A program made the translations under genes and the position numbers. A stretch of DNA of 39,021 nt from Dehalococcoidales bacterium (lineage in GTDB: Bacteria > Chloroflexota > Dehalococcoidia > Dehalococcoidales > UBA5760), in assembly GCA_028717305.1 (NCBI GenBank), contig JAQUOC010000002.1, forward strand, positions 1 through 39,021, given 5' to 3'. The number at the start of each line of letters is the position of its first letter. The stretch's first letter is position 1. Of this stretch, positions 1 through 7,626 are shown one piece after another. The notes below the pieces were generated by a model, which was not told where the DNA came from, did not search any database, and saw nothing but the letters and a program-made list of their open reading frames with translations.

Positions 1-1809
1 CCGATCAACCAGCAGCTCTTCTGCCGATACGGCATATTTGGCTTTGAAGTAGTTGCGGAATCCGTCTGCAGATGGTTCGAGTACGGCGAATGACTTTGCG
101 TCGGTCTGCTCCTGAGATGCATCCGTGCGCCCCGGCGTGAATGGTACTGTCACGTCGTGTCCGCCTTTCTTTGCCGCTGCTTCGACGGCCGCGCAGCCGC
201 CCAGAACGATCAGGTCAGCCAGCGAGACCTTCTTGCCACCGGGCTGCGACTTGTTGAACTCTTTCCGGATTGTCTCAAGTGTCTTCAGGACCCTGGCCAG
301 TTGAGCCGGCTGGTTGACTTCCCAGTCCTTCTGCGGGGCAAGACGGATGCGTGCGCCATTCGCGCCGCCGCGATTGTCGGAGCCGCGGAAGGTGGATGCC
401 GAAGACCAGGCGGTATAAACTAGTTCCGAGATAGACAGGTCTGAAGCCATGATCTTACCTTTGAGGGAAGCGATGTCCTTCTCATTGATCAATTCATGAT
501 CGACCGCTGGTACCGGATCTTGCCAGATGAGATCTTCGGCTGGGACCTCCGGACCGAGGTAGCGCGAGCGTGGGCCCATGTCGCGGTGGGTCAGCTTGAA
601 CCATGCCCGGGCGAAGGCATCTGCGAATGCCCCGGGGTCTTTATGAAAACGCCTCGCGATCGGCTCATAGATCGGGTCGAATCTCAATGCCAGGTCTGCC
701 GTGGTCATCATGGGTGCGTGTCGTTTGGCAGGATTGTGGGCATCCGGTACCGTGCCGGACCCGGCCTTATTCTTGGGTATCCATTGATTCGCACCGGCCG
801 GACTTTTTGTCAGCTCCCATTCATAGCTGAACAGGACATCGAAATAGTCACTGCCCCACCTGGTCGGATTGGGAGTCCAGGCACCTTCGAGACCGCTGGT
901 GATCGTATCGCCGCCTTTGCCGCTGCCGAAGCTGCTTTTCCAGCCGAGACCCTGCTCCTCGATGCCGGCGGCCTCGGGTTCTCGACCGACCAAGGCCGCA
1001 TTACCCGCGCCGTGGCACTTGCCGAAGGTATGTCCGCCGGCAATGAGGGCGACTGTTTCCTCATCGTTCATCGCCATGCGGGCAAAGGTCTCGCGAATGT
1101 CACGCCCCGAAGCGACCGGGTCCGGATTACCGTTGGGACCTTCCGGGTTTACATAAATCAGGCCCATCTGCACGGCAGCGAGGGGATTTTCGAGCTCCCG
1201 TTCTCCGGTATAGCGCTTGTCCCCAAGCCACTCGCTCTCGCTTCCCCAGTAAATGTCCTCTTGCGGTTCCCAAACGTCCTTACGTCCGCCACCGAAACCG
1301 AAGGTCTTGAACCCCATCGACTCAAGAGCACAGTTGCCGGCGAGGATCATGAGGTCGGCCCAGGAGATCTTCCTGCCGTATTTCTGTTTGATTGGCCAGA
1401 GCAGACGGCGTGCCTTGTCCAGGTTTGCATTATCCGGCCAGCTGTTGAGGGGTGGAAAACGCTGGCTGCCGGAACCTGCGCCTCCGCGACCATCGCCCAT
1501 GCGGTATGTTCCTGCGCTGTGCCACGCCATCCGGATGAAGAGCGGTCCGTAGTGACCGTAATCGGCCGGCCACCAGTCCTGCGAGTCAGTCATCAACTTA
1601 TAGAGGTCCTTCTTCAGGGCCGCCAGGTCAAGCTTCTTGAATTCGCTGGCATAGTTGAACTCCTCGCCCATCGGATTGCTCAAGCTGGAGTTCTGGGAGA
1701 GAATCTTGAGGTTTAACTGGTTCGGCCACCAGTCCCGGATCGACATGCCGCTGCCGCTGGTGGACTTGCTCACTTTACCCGTTACCGGGCACTTGTTCTC
1801 TTCATTCAT
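1..1809 (-). CDS. katG: Catalase-peroxidase KatG, C-terminus cut by window edge
   Basis: Bifunctional haem enzyme that destroys hydrogen peroxide (catalase and peroxidase activities). The reverse strand reads open from ATG at 1809 to the window edge, giving 603 residues of the usual 720-740, so the last part of the C-terminal domain lies outside. Distal-pocket residues R93, W96 and H97 sit in RMAWHSAG; the proximal haem ligand is H260 in GGHTFGK; Y219 and M245 are placed to form the Trp-Tyr-Met adduct characteristic of KatG. The start is fixed by GAGGAGG a few bases upstream. It lies 54 bases behind rubrerythrin, with no terminator seen between, so it is probably the third gene of a PerR-controlled operon. 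Its G+C looks higher than that of most neighbours. Large open frames on the plus strand here are antisense shadows. Confidence 0.96.
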   Translation of the reverse strand, partial: MNEENKCPVTGKVSKSTSGSGMSIRDWWPNQLNLKILSQNSSLSNPMGEEFNYASEFKKLDLAALKKDLYKLMTDSQDWWPADYGHYGPLFIRMAWHSAGTYRMGDGRGGAGSGSQRFPPLNSWPDNANLDKARRLLWPIKQKYGRKISWADLMILAGNCALESMGFKTFGFGGGRKDVWEPQEDIYWGSESEWLGDKRYTGERELENPLAAVQMGLIYVNPEGPNGNPDPVASGRDIRETFARMAMNDEETVALIAGGHTFGKCHGAGNAALVGREPEAAGIEEQGLGWKSSFGSGKGGDTITSGLEGAWTPNPTRWGSDYFDVLFSYEWELTKSPAGANQWIPKNKAGSGTVPDAHNPAKRHAPMMTTADLALRFDPIYEPIARRFHKDPGAFADAFARAWFKLTHRDMGPRSRYLGPEVPAEDLIWQDPVPAVDHELINEKDIASLKGKIMASDLSISELVYTAWSSASTFRGSDNRGGANGARIRLAPQKDWEVNQPAQLARVLKTLETIRKEFNKSQPGGKKVSLADLIVLGGCAAVEAAAKKGGHDVTVPFTPGRTDASQEQTDAKSFAVLEPSADGFRNYFKAKYAVSAEELLVDR

Positions 1810-1863
1810 AATTTTACCTCCTCACTGCTTTCCGGAGATTACATGTATAGCCTGCAAAATACT

Positions 1864-2442
1864 TTAGTAGTTTTCCGCCAGTAACTCGTAGTATGACTGA
1901 GCGTGCTTACAGGCCGGGCATTCCTTCGGTGCCTCGGGGCCTTCGTGGACGTATCCGCAGTTGGTGCAGTGCCATTTCACCGTAACCTTCTTTTTGAATA
2001 CCTCTCCTCCGGCCACGTTTTTGGCCAGCTTGCGGTAGCGGCCTTCGTGAAATTCCTCTACTTCCGCAATCTCCTTGAAGGAAGTGGCTATATCATTATA
2101 TCCCTCTTCTCGGGCGGTTTTTTCAAATCCGGCGTAGATGGTACTCCATTCCAGCTTCTCGCCATCGGCGGCAGCTTTCAGGTTTGTCAGCGTATCTCCG
2201 ATAATCCCTGCCGGGTAGGCGGCCGTGATCTCCAGGTCACCACCCTCGAGGTATTTGAAGAAAACCTCCGCGTGTTCTTTCTCGTTTCCGGCCGTCTCGG
2301 TAAAGATGTTGGCGATTTGCTCGTAACCCTCCTTGCGGGCGACGCTGGCGAAAAATGTATAGCGATTCCTTGCCTGGGATTCACCGGCAAACGCCTTCAA
2401 AAGGTTTTTCTCCGTCTGTGTTCCTTTAATTGATTTGACCAA
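1864..2442 (-). CDS. rbr: Rubrerythrin
   Basis: Non-haem diiron peroxidase that reduces hydrogen peroxide to water in the cytoplasm of anaerobes and microaerophiles. The 192-residue product has an N-terminal ferritin-like four-helix domain with the diiron ligand motifs (GESQARNRY, NEKEHAE, EVEEFHE) and a C-terminal rubredoxin-type iron site with two CxxC pairs (HCTNCGY and ECPACKH). I place the start at TTG 2442, because AAGGAGG lies seven bases upstream and the longer frame from 2508 would overlap perR. It follows perR by 25 bases and precedes katG by 54, so the three genes probably form one peroxide-response transcript. Confidence 0.95.
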   Translation of the reverse strand: MVKSIKGTQTEKNLLKAFAGESQARNRYTFFASVARKEGYEQIANIFTETAGNEKEHAEVFFKYLEGGDLEITAAYPAGIIGDTLTNLKAAADGEKLEWSTIYAGFEKTAREEGYNDIATSFKEIAEVEEFHEGRYRKLAKNVAGGEVFKKKVTVKWHCTNCGYVHEGPEAPKECPACKHAQSYYELLAENY

Positions 2443-2467
2443 TTTTATTCCTCCTTTACTTTCGTGA

Positions 2468-2851
2468 CTATTTGTGCTGACAGGTCTTACAGATGCCGCG
2501 GAACTCAAGCTGGTGAGACGAGACCATGAAGCCGGTTTTCCTGGCTATTGTTTCATTCAGTTCTTTGTGGACCGGTTCATCAAGATCAAAGATCTGACCG
2601 CATTCTGTGCACCTGAAGTGATAGTGATTATCCTGTCTGCCTTCGTATCTGCATACCGTACCGCTGAGATTCAGTTCCGCAATCTCCCCCATATCTTTCA
2701 GCACCTTGAGATTGCGGTATATCGTTCCTTTGCTGATATTGGGTATACTCTTCTTGACTTCCTCGTATATCCAATCAGCCGTAGGGTGTGAGCCGGCACG
2801 CCTGAGTACCTGTAATATGGCTTCTCTCTGTCTGGTCGCTCTTTGTATCAT
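2468..2851 (-). CDS. perR: Fur-family peroxide regulator, PerR-like
   Basis: 127-residue metal-dependent repressor of the Fur family: winged-helix DNA-binding domain (about residues 1-75) and a dimerisation domain with two structural-zinc CxxC pairs (C81/C84 and C121/C124). Regulatory-metal ligands align with Bacillus PerR as H22, H76, H78 and D89. An aspartate at the position of D89 is the residue that in characterised proteins favours peroxide sensing by PerR over Fur (Fur has glutamate). The position of PerR D85 is E70 here. The gene heads an operon with rubrerythrin and katG, the classic PerR targets, and a PerR-box-like sequence overlaps its own promoter, so autoregulation is likely. No strong ribosome site is seen before ATG 2851. 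A plain Fur assignment remains possible. Confidence 0.88.
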   Translation of the reverse strand: MIQRATRQREAILQVLRRAGSHPTADWIYEEVKKSIPNISKGTIYRNLKVLKDMGEIAELNLSGTVCRYEGRQDNHYHFRCTECGQIFDLDEPVHKELNETIARKTGFMVSSHQLEFRGICKTCQHK

Positions 2852-2866
2852 AATCGATAATAAATC

Positions 2867-2893
2867 TTAATACTATTATTAGGATTCTGTCAA
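2867..2893 (-). promoter_or_regulatory. perR operon promoter with overlapping PerR box
   Basis: On the minus strand TTGACA (2893-2888) is followed after 15 bases by TATTAA (2872-2867), a short-spaced sigma-70-like promoter. The 15-mer TAATAATAGTATTAA (2881-2867) matches the Bacillus PerR box TTATAATnATTATAA at 11 of 14 fixed positions and covers the -10 region, 15 bases upstream of the perR ATG. This arrangement fits repression released by peroxide. The consensus is from Bacillus, so its use here is inference. Confidence 0.5.
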
Positions 2894-3050
2894 ACAGGCG
2901 ATAATAGACCACATATACAGGTAAAACTGGCAGTGAGTATCTTGATTAAGTAGTGAATGTTTCCCAGTTCGAATGCTCATTCAATAGCTTGTTGTATAAT
3001 AGGTTAGAGTAATTCTGTTGAAATAGTATTGATAGTATCAGGAAGTGAAA

Positions 3051-3428
3051 ATGGCCAGACGAATTATAATTCGAACCGGTTCTATTACAGCGGAAGCTGA
3101 ACTAATTGAAAATGCGACTGCTAACGCGATCTGGGAAGCGCTGCCGATAGATGGTGAAGTTAATATCTGGGGAGATGAAGTCTATTTCTTTATTCCGGTA
3201 TCGGTCGCTTCTGAGAATGGCCGGGAAGTAGTGGATGCCGGAGATATTGCATACTGGCCTCCGGGAAGAGCGTTCTGTATTTTCTTCGGTCCTACGCCAG
3301 CCAGCCGCAATGGTAGCGAAATTAGAGCAGCCAGTGCCGTGAACGTATTTGGTAAGCTTACCGGTGATCCGAAGGTCTTTTCTGCTGCCAGAGGCGGTCA
3401 GAAAATATCTGTTGGTAGAATAGGTTAG
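3051..3428 (+). CDS. Cyclophilin-like (TM1367-type) beta-barrel protein
   Basis: 125-residue cytoplasmic protein resembling the TM1367-type cyclophilin-like family: an opening beta strand (RRIIIRTGSITAEAEL), the ANAIWEALP helix segment, the GDEVYFFIPV strand, then DAGDIAYWPPGRAFCIFFG and the NVFGKLTGD loop. The family has a cyclophilin fold, but prolyl isomerase activity is generally not shown, so its role is unknown. I prefer ATG 3051 to GTG 3045 because AGGA lies seven bases upstream of the ATG. It stands alone on the plus strand, divergent from the peroxide operon, with the lipoprotein gene 27 bases downstream. Confidence 0.8.
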   Translation: MARRIIIRTGSITAEAELIENATANAIWEALPIDGEVNIWGDEVYFFIPVSVASENGREVVDAGDIAYWPPGRAFCIFFGPTPASRNGSEIRAASAVNVFGKLTGDPKVFSAARGGQKISVGRIG

Positions 3429-3455
3429 TGTTGTCCGGATAGTAGAGACGGGTAA

Positions 3456-3929
3456 ATGAAAAGAAGCTTTGTATTGGTCTGCACGATATTCATAACGACT
3501 CTGGTGCTGTTAACGGGTTGCCACATCGATAAGACCGATGTGATCGGGGAGGTAACCTTTGATGATCTTTTCACCAGTCCGTCACAGTACGATGAAAAAG
3601 AAGTCGTTTTAGATGGCTATTACTTTGCCGGTTTCGAAACAATGGTGATAGCCGAGGGAATGAAGTATTCCGGTTACGCCGATGGTCATCTAATACCTGA
3701 TGGCAGATACGTCTGGGTTGAGGGTGGTCTGCCGATCGAAGTCTACGATCAACTCTACCGTCAGGATATGATGGGACCGGAAGAACGCTACGGTAAAGTT
3801 AGGATCACCGGCATATTTGAATACGGAGGTGCCTACGGGCACCTGGGTGGTTTTGACTGTCAGATTATACCCGGAGAAGTCGATCTGTTGCCATGGTCGC
3901 CGTCTATTCCTTTGCCTGCCGGAAGTTAA
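3456..3929 (+). CDS. Small lipoprotein, function unknown
   Basis: 157-residue predicted lipoprotein. The N-terminus has two basic residues, a hydrophobic stretch and a lipobox LLTGC with the lipidated cysteine at residue 22. The mature part (VTFDDLFTSPSQYDEKEVVLDGYY, and KVRITGIFEYGG later) looks like a small beta-barrel of the OB-fold kind seen in other short bacterial lipoproteins, with a conserved-looking GHLGGFDCQI segment near the end. No catalytic motif is visible. It follows the cyclophilin-like gene by 27 bases and may share its transcript. It is convergent with corA downstream. Confidence 0.75.
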   Translation: MKRSFVLVCTIFITTLVLLTGCHIDKTDVIGEVTFDDLFTSPSQYDEKEVVLDGYYFAGFETMVIAEGMKYSGYADGHLIPDGRYVWVEGGLPIEVYDQLYRQDMMGPEERYGKVRITGIFEYGGAYGHLGGFDCQIIPGEVDLLPWSPSIPLPAGS

Positions 3930-4041
3930 GGCTGTCTTAATCGTGTCCCTAACCTAAAGGAGCTTCACTAATGTGTACAGGCCACGATATACGAGGATAT
4001 CCCTGCCAAAGAAGCTAGGCCTTCTTCAAGAGATTGGCGCC

Positions 4042-5106
4042 CTATAACCACTTCTTTCTCTTGAAATAGAATGCCAGAGCGGTGGCGATAGCAGCCATTA
4101 CGATTAAAACCAGGGGGTAACCCCAATGCCATTTAAGCTCCGGCATGAATTCAAAGTTCATCCCGTAAATGCCAGCCACGAAGGTCAGCGGTATGAATAT
4201 CGAGGCGAAGATGGTCAGCACCTTCATTACCTCATTCATTTTATTGCTTACGCTGGAGAGGTAAATATCCAGCATGCCGGATAGCATGTCCCGGAGGGTC
4301 TCTACGGTATCGATAATCTGAATGGTATGGTCGTAAACATCTCTGAGGTATAATTGTGTGGATTGCTGTATCAGGCTTGATTCTCCCCTTTGCAGGCCGC
4401 TGACGACTTCTCTCAACGGCCATAATGACTTGCGCAGGAACAGCATTTCGTTCTTCAGGGTGCGTATTTTGTGTAGCATTTTCGTGGTAGGGTTGCTTGC
4501 CAGCTCTGCTTCTATATCCTCTATCTCCTCCCCGAGGGTCTCCAGTACTATGAAATAATTGTCAACTATGGCATCAATCAGCATGTAGGCGAGATAATCG
4601 GCGCCGGCTTTTCTGATACGTCCCTTTCCCTTTCTGATTCTCTCTCTAATCGTGCCGAATATGTCGCCCTCACGCTCCTGGAAAGATATCACGAAGTTCG
4701 GACCGAGAATCAGGCTGACCTGTTCTGCTTCTATTTTGTGGTCCTCATCAGCATAGCTCAGCATCTTCAGGACCAGAAAAAGACAGTCGCCGAAGTCTTC
4801 CATCTTCGGTCGCTGTCCTGTGTTGACGATGTCTTCCAGCAAAAGGGGGTGCAGGTTGAACTGCTGGCCTATTTTCTCGATAACCTCTGTCTCGTGGATG
4901 CCATCTATGTTGATCCAGGTGGTGGTTGGCTTATCTTTGTAGGGAAGGCATTCCTCGACTGTACTTGCTTCGGTCTCTTCTAAATTAAACTCGTCGTAGT
5001 CGATTATGTTGATGCGGACCTTGCCGATCTTTCTTTCGCCGATATGCACCAGAGTGCCCGGGGGAAGTCCCGCCTTTTGGGATGTTTTCTTAATCAGTCT
5101 TGACAT
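4042..5106 (-). CDS. corA: CorA-family magnesium/cobalt transporter
   Basis: 354-residue inner-membrane channel for Mg2+ and Co2+. The long cytoplasmic N-terminal domain ends in a charged helical region, followed by two C-terminal transmembrane helices. The signature GMN selectivity motif is at residues 315-317 (IYGMNFEF), followed by the acidic periplasmic loop (MPEL) and a basic C-terminal end (KRKKWL). Length is normal for the family. AAGGTGA precedes ATG 5106. It stands alone on the minus strand, convergent with the lipoprotein gene. No M-box riboswitch is recognisable in the short leader. Confidence 0.95.
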   Translation of the reverse strand: MSRLIKKTSQKAGLPPGTLVHIGERKIGKVRINIIDYDEFNLEETEASTVEECLPYKDKPTTTWINIDGIHETEVIEKIGQQFNLHPLLLEDIVNTGQRPKMEDFGDCLFLVLKMLSYADEDHKIEAEQVSLILGPNFVISFQEREGDIFGTIRERIRKGKGRIRKAGADYLAYMLIDAIVDNYFIVLETLGEEIEDIEAELASNPTTKMLHKIRTLKNEMLFLRKSLWPLREVVSGLQRGESSLIQQSTQLYLRDVYDHTIQIIDTVETLRDMLSGMLDIYLSSVSNKMNEVMKVLTIFASIFIPLTFVAGIYGMNFEFMPELKWHWGYPLVLIVMAAIATALAFYFKRKKWL

Positions 5107-5125
5107 TTTGGCTCACCTTAATCAA

Positions 5126-5131
5126 ATTATA
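5126..5131 (-). promoter_or_regulatory. corA: Candidate -10 element for corA
   Basis: TATAAT on the minus strand, about 20 bases upstream of the corA ATG. No convincing -35 hexamer lies at 16-18 bases, so this is a partial promoter call. Transcription would start with a very short leader. Confidence 0.4.
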
Positions 5132-5386
5132 GCTATTCCCTCAATACTTAAGAGACACTTTCACAGCTAAGAATCGATAACAGAAGCTATGTTTGGGGAG
5201 TAATACTACGCTGATATTTTGAGCTTGTCAAGCATTTCGTAGGTGTCGCGATGTGCTGAAATAACGGGAAAACATAACTGTTGGGATCTGGCTTGATTAT
5301 AGAACGAAGTATGTGTTAAGGTGGCAGCACGATCAATTGGTTCTGAAGGGGAAATTCCCGTTACCTGATTAAAAGGAGATGGAAAG

Positions 5387-6322
5387 ATGATTGCACTGCT
5401 TGTTATCGGTATTATTGTTGCTTCTGTCGGTCTGTATTTCTGGAGAAGACGCGGAGTTGATTTTGATAACCAGCACAGGGGCAAAATTGCCAGTATTATC
5501 GGGCTTGTTATTATCATTTCCAGTATTATCGGCAGCTCACTGGTGACTGTGCCGGCCGGTCATCGTGGTGTAGTGACCAGATTTGGTGCCGTTACCGGCA
5601 CGATCCTGGAAGAAGGCTTACAGGCGAAACTGCCGTTTATCGAGTCGGTAATCAAAATGTCGGTACAGACCGAGAAATATGAGGCTGGTGCCGCTGCCGC
5701 GTCCCTTGACCTTCAGGACGTGAGAACGACTATTGCCCTTAACTGGCGCCTGCAGCCGGAGGCGACTGCTGAAATTTACCGGACACTGGGGTTGGGCTAC
5801 ATCGATAGAATCGCTGCTCCTGCTGTCCAGGAAACTGTAAAGCAGGTAACCGCTAAATACAATGCGGAGGACCTCATCTTGAGGCGTGATGAGGTTAAGT
5901 CTGCGATTGAGCAGAGCCTGTCGACCCGGCTGCTGCAGAGAGGTATCATCAGTGAGGCAGTATCGATAACGGAGTTCCAGTTTAGCGATACTTTCGTTGC
6001 TGCTATCGAAGCTAAAGTGGCTGCAGAGCAGGCGGTGCGGGAGGCGAGGAACAAGTTAGAACGGGTGAAGGTTGAGGCTGAACAGGCAGAGGCCCAGGCA
6101 ATGGGAGAAGCCGCCGCGCGGATAGCGAAGGCTGAAGGCGAAGCCGAGTACATTCGCATTGTCACCGATGCCCAGGTTGCTGCCAATGCCGCTATTGCCG
6201 AGTCTCTATCACCCGAAGTGTTACAGTATATCTTTCTCGACAGACTTGGTGAAGATATTAAGGTAATTGTGATACCTTCGGAGCAGGGTCTTGACCTGGT
6301 CATTCCTGAGGTGACGCCGTAG
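5387..6322 (+). CDS. SPFH/prohibitin-family membrane protein
   Basis: 311-residue membrane protein of the stomatin/prohibitin/flotillin/HflK (SPFH) superfamily. Two hydrophobic segments near the N-terminus (residues 1-19 and about 36-60) are followed by the prohibitin-type band-7 domain beginning VPAGHRGVVTRFGAV. A long charged, Ala/Glu-rich coiled coil follows (about 205-275), as in prohibitins, then a hydrophobic C-terminal part. Such proteins form large ring assemblies in the membrane and often modulate proteases such as FtsH. The start is supported by AAAAGGAG upstream of ATG 5387. It is monocistronic, between divergent corA and the convergent tRNA cluster, and no protease partner gene is adjacent. 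Confidence 0.9.
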   Translation: MIALLVIGIIVASVGLYFWRRRGVDFDNQHRGKIASIIGLVIIISSIIGSSLVTVPAGHRGVVTRFGAVTGTILEEGLQAKLPFIESVIKMSVQTEKYEAGAAAASLDLQDVRTTIALNWRLQPEATAEIYRTLGLGYIDRIAAPAVQETVKQVTAKYNAEDLILRRDEVKSAIEQSLSTRLLQRGIISEAVSITEFQFSDTFVAAIEAKVAAEQAVREARNKLERVKVEAEQAEAQAMGEAAARIAKAEGEAEYIRIVTDAQVAANAAIAESLSPEVLQYIFLDRLGEDIKVIVIPSEQGLDLVIPEVTP

Positions 6323-6378
6323 GTGAGGGACTTTTAGAGTATTCGTAGAATTATGCAAGCAATCGAGAGCCAAATCAG

Positions 6379-6455
6379 TGGTGGGCAGTAGAGGACTCGA
6401 ACCTCTGACCTCCTGCGTGTAAAGCAGGCGCTCTAACCAGCTGAGCTAACCGCCC
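6379..6455 (-). tRNA. tRNA-Val (anticodon UAC)
   Basis: Full cloverleaf on the minus strand: acceptor GGGCGGT pairs with ACTGCCC with one G-U pair, anticodon stem CCTGC/GCAGG around loop TTTACAC, T-loop TTCGAGT. The 3' CCA is encoded. Last of four tandem tRNA genes. Confidence 0.96.
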
Positions 6456-6463
6456 ATAAATAG

Positions 6464-6537
6464 CGCGCTTGGCGGGGCTCGAACCCACGGCCTCAGCCTC
6501 CGCAGGGCTGCGCTCTATCCAACTGAGCTACAAGCGC
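6464..6537 (-). tRNA. tRNA-Arg (anticodon GCG)
   Basis: Cloverleaf on the minus strand: acceptor GCGCTTG/CAAGCGC is perfect, anticodon stem CAGCC/GGCTG encloses loop CTGCGGA, which places GCG at positions 34-36, and the T-arm is GTGGG/CCCGC. No CCA is encoded. A GCG anticodon reads CGC (and CGU by wobble). Most bacteria instead read CGN with an inosine-modified ACG tRNA, so this isoacceptor is unusual. Confidence 0.93.
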
Positions 6538-6549
6538 TTAATCAATAAA

Positions 6550-6633
6550 TGCCGAAGGTGAGATTTGAACTCACACGCCCTTTTGGGACACTACGCCCTG
6601 AACGTAGCGCGTCTGCCATTCCGCCACTTCGGC
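6550..6633 (-). tRNA. tRNA-Leu (anticodon CAG)
   Basis: 84-nucleotide class II tRNA on the minus strand: acceptor GCCGAAG/CTTCGGC, anticodon stem CTACG/CGTAG with loop TTCAGGG (anticodon CAG), and a long variable arm (GTGTCCC...GGGCGTG) typical of tRNA-Leu. No CCA is encoded. One base separates it from the tRNA upstream. Confidence 0.95.
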
Positions 6634-6634
6634 A

Positions 6635-6710
6635 TGGTGGGCGGTACTGGATTTGAACCGGTGACCTCTTGCGTGTGAAGCAAGCGCTCTAACCGCTGAG
6701 CTAACCGCCC
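6635..6710 (-). tRNA. tRNA-Val (anticodon CAC)
   Basis: First tRNA of the cluster in transcription order. Acceptor GGGCGGT/ACCGCCC, anticodon stem CTTGC/GCAAG around loop TTCACAC (anticodon CAC), T-loop TTCAAAT; CCA is encoded. It closely resembles the Val-UAC gene at the other end of the cluster, as expected for duplicated Val tRNAs. Confidence 0.95.
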
Positions 6711-6824
6711 GAAATTGCAGCTGACTTGTCCTCAAATCCGGACGGAAATTTACTAAAGCAAGAGGTCTTTCCTGTTTTGTTCCGCCGGGAAAATCCCATC
6801 CCTCCAGCCTCGCTCTTGATTTGT

Positions 6825-6853
6825 ATTATATATGATTAGTATTCCGGATTCAA
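6825..6853 (-). promoter_or_regulatory. Promoter of the tRNA cluster
   Basis: On the minus strand TTGAAT (6853-6848), a 17-base spacer and a perfect TATAAT (6830-6825). Predicted start near 6818 gives a leader of about 108 bases before tRNA-Val(CAC), which would be removed by tRNA processing. Confidence 0.7.
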
Positions 6854-7054
6854 CCGGCAGCGAGTCTCAGGAAGCTCTCAACTGACACCGTGGTCCCCTC
6901 CGCCTAAACGTTTCCTAAACAACCTTAAAATAACCGGAAAAACAGTAGATATCAGGATAGCGCGGTAGTAAAATGTCTATCAGTGGTCTATTCGGCCATG
7001 GTCGCCGGCAAACCGGCTCTCTGATATGGGAAAGAAGAGGCAACTGGTGGTTTC
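6854..7054. other. Noncoding region upstream of broken dehydrogenase
   Basis: No gene recognised. It should hold the former promoter of the truncated plus-strand dehydrogenase, but I see no convincing -35/-10 pair. The string CCTAAACGTTT (6903-6913) recurs, on the opposite strand, just upstream of the polysaccharide operon promoter at 19574-19584. Confidence 0.4.
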
Positions 7055-7186
7055 ATGACGGACACTAATACTACTGTATGCGTAATTGGTCTGGGTTATG
7101 TCGGCCTGCCCCTGGCGGAAGCGTTCTCCAAACACTTGAATGTAATCGGCTTTGATGTTGATGGCAAGAAGCTGACTTTATATTGA
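7055..7186 (+). pseudogene. Truncated nucleotide-sugar dehydrogenase (N-terminal 43 codons)
   Basis: The frame from ATG 7055 encodes 43 residues with the Rossmann NAD-binding start typical of UDP-glucose/UDP-ManNAc/GDP-mannose dehydrogenases: VCVIGLGYVGLPLAEAF, then VIGFDVDGKK. After DGKK the sequence no longer resembles the family and stops at TGA 7184. A complete enzyme has over 400 residues; no remainder is found after the IS110 transposase. Such enzymes make uronic-acid nucleotide sugars for surface polysaccharides, which fits the adjacent cluster. The break coincides with the likely left end of the IS110 element, so insertion plus deletion is the simplest explanation. Confidence 0.75.
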
Positions 7187-7626
7187 ACACTTTGAAGCTA
7201 AACCGGTGGGGCGCTACTGTGCGATAGACAGAAACTTTCAACTAGCTTGTGCACTTACAATATAACCCTGGGTTTAGTTCCGGCAAGGCGGCGGTGGTGA
7301 ATCGAGTCACGCTCGTAGTTGCTATTAGTAGGTAAGTCATCTCCCGATGAATTGTTAAATAAAGAATCAGTGTCTAGGGAAACGACTCAGTAGAATTATT
7401 ACCGAAGCGAGTCGGCGGGGCAGACTGACTCCGGAAACATTTATGGTCAAAGCCCATGAGCATGCTAATACTACCTATGCAAACGGGGGGAAGGCCAATC
7501 TAAATAGTGGAGAAGAGACCGAGACAGTGGTAAGAGACCAATCTTCTGGTTAGCCTCATTCAAGGCCTTGCTGTATAATGGTCGCACTGTCCAGGATGTC
7601 TGCCCCGCTAATAGGAGTTCTTTGAT
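7187..7626 (+). ncRNA. Noncoding IS110 leader, candidate bridge RNA region
   Basis: 440 bases without a recognisable protein. In characterised IS110-group elements the noncoding DNA next to the transposase start encodes a structured bridge RNA that pairs with donor and target DNA. Here several hairpin-capable segments are visible: CGACTC (7383-7388) with GAGTCG (7409-7414); alternatively GAGTC (7409-7413) with GACTC (7427-7431); and an AGAAGA/TCTTCT pair flanking about 28 bases near 7512-7550. The RNA itself and its ends are inferred from the family and not shown by the sequence. Confidence 0.4.

Noticed and set aside
496..1716. A 406-codon open frame on the plus strand
   Set aside because: It lies antisense to katG, whose protein motifs are unmistakable. 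GC-rich coding DNA gives long antisense frames; the product resembles nothing.
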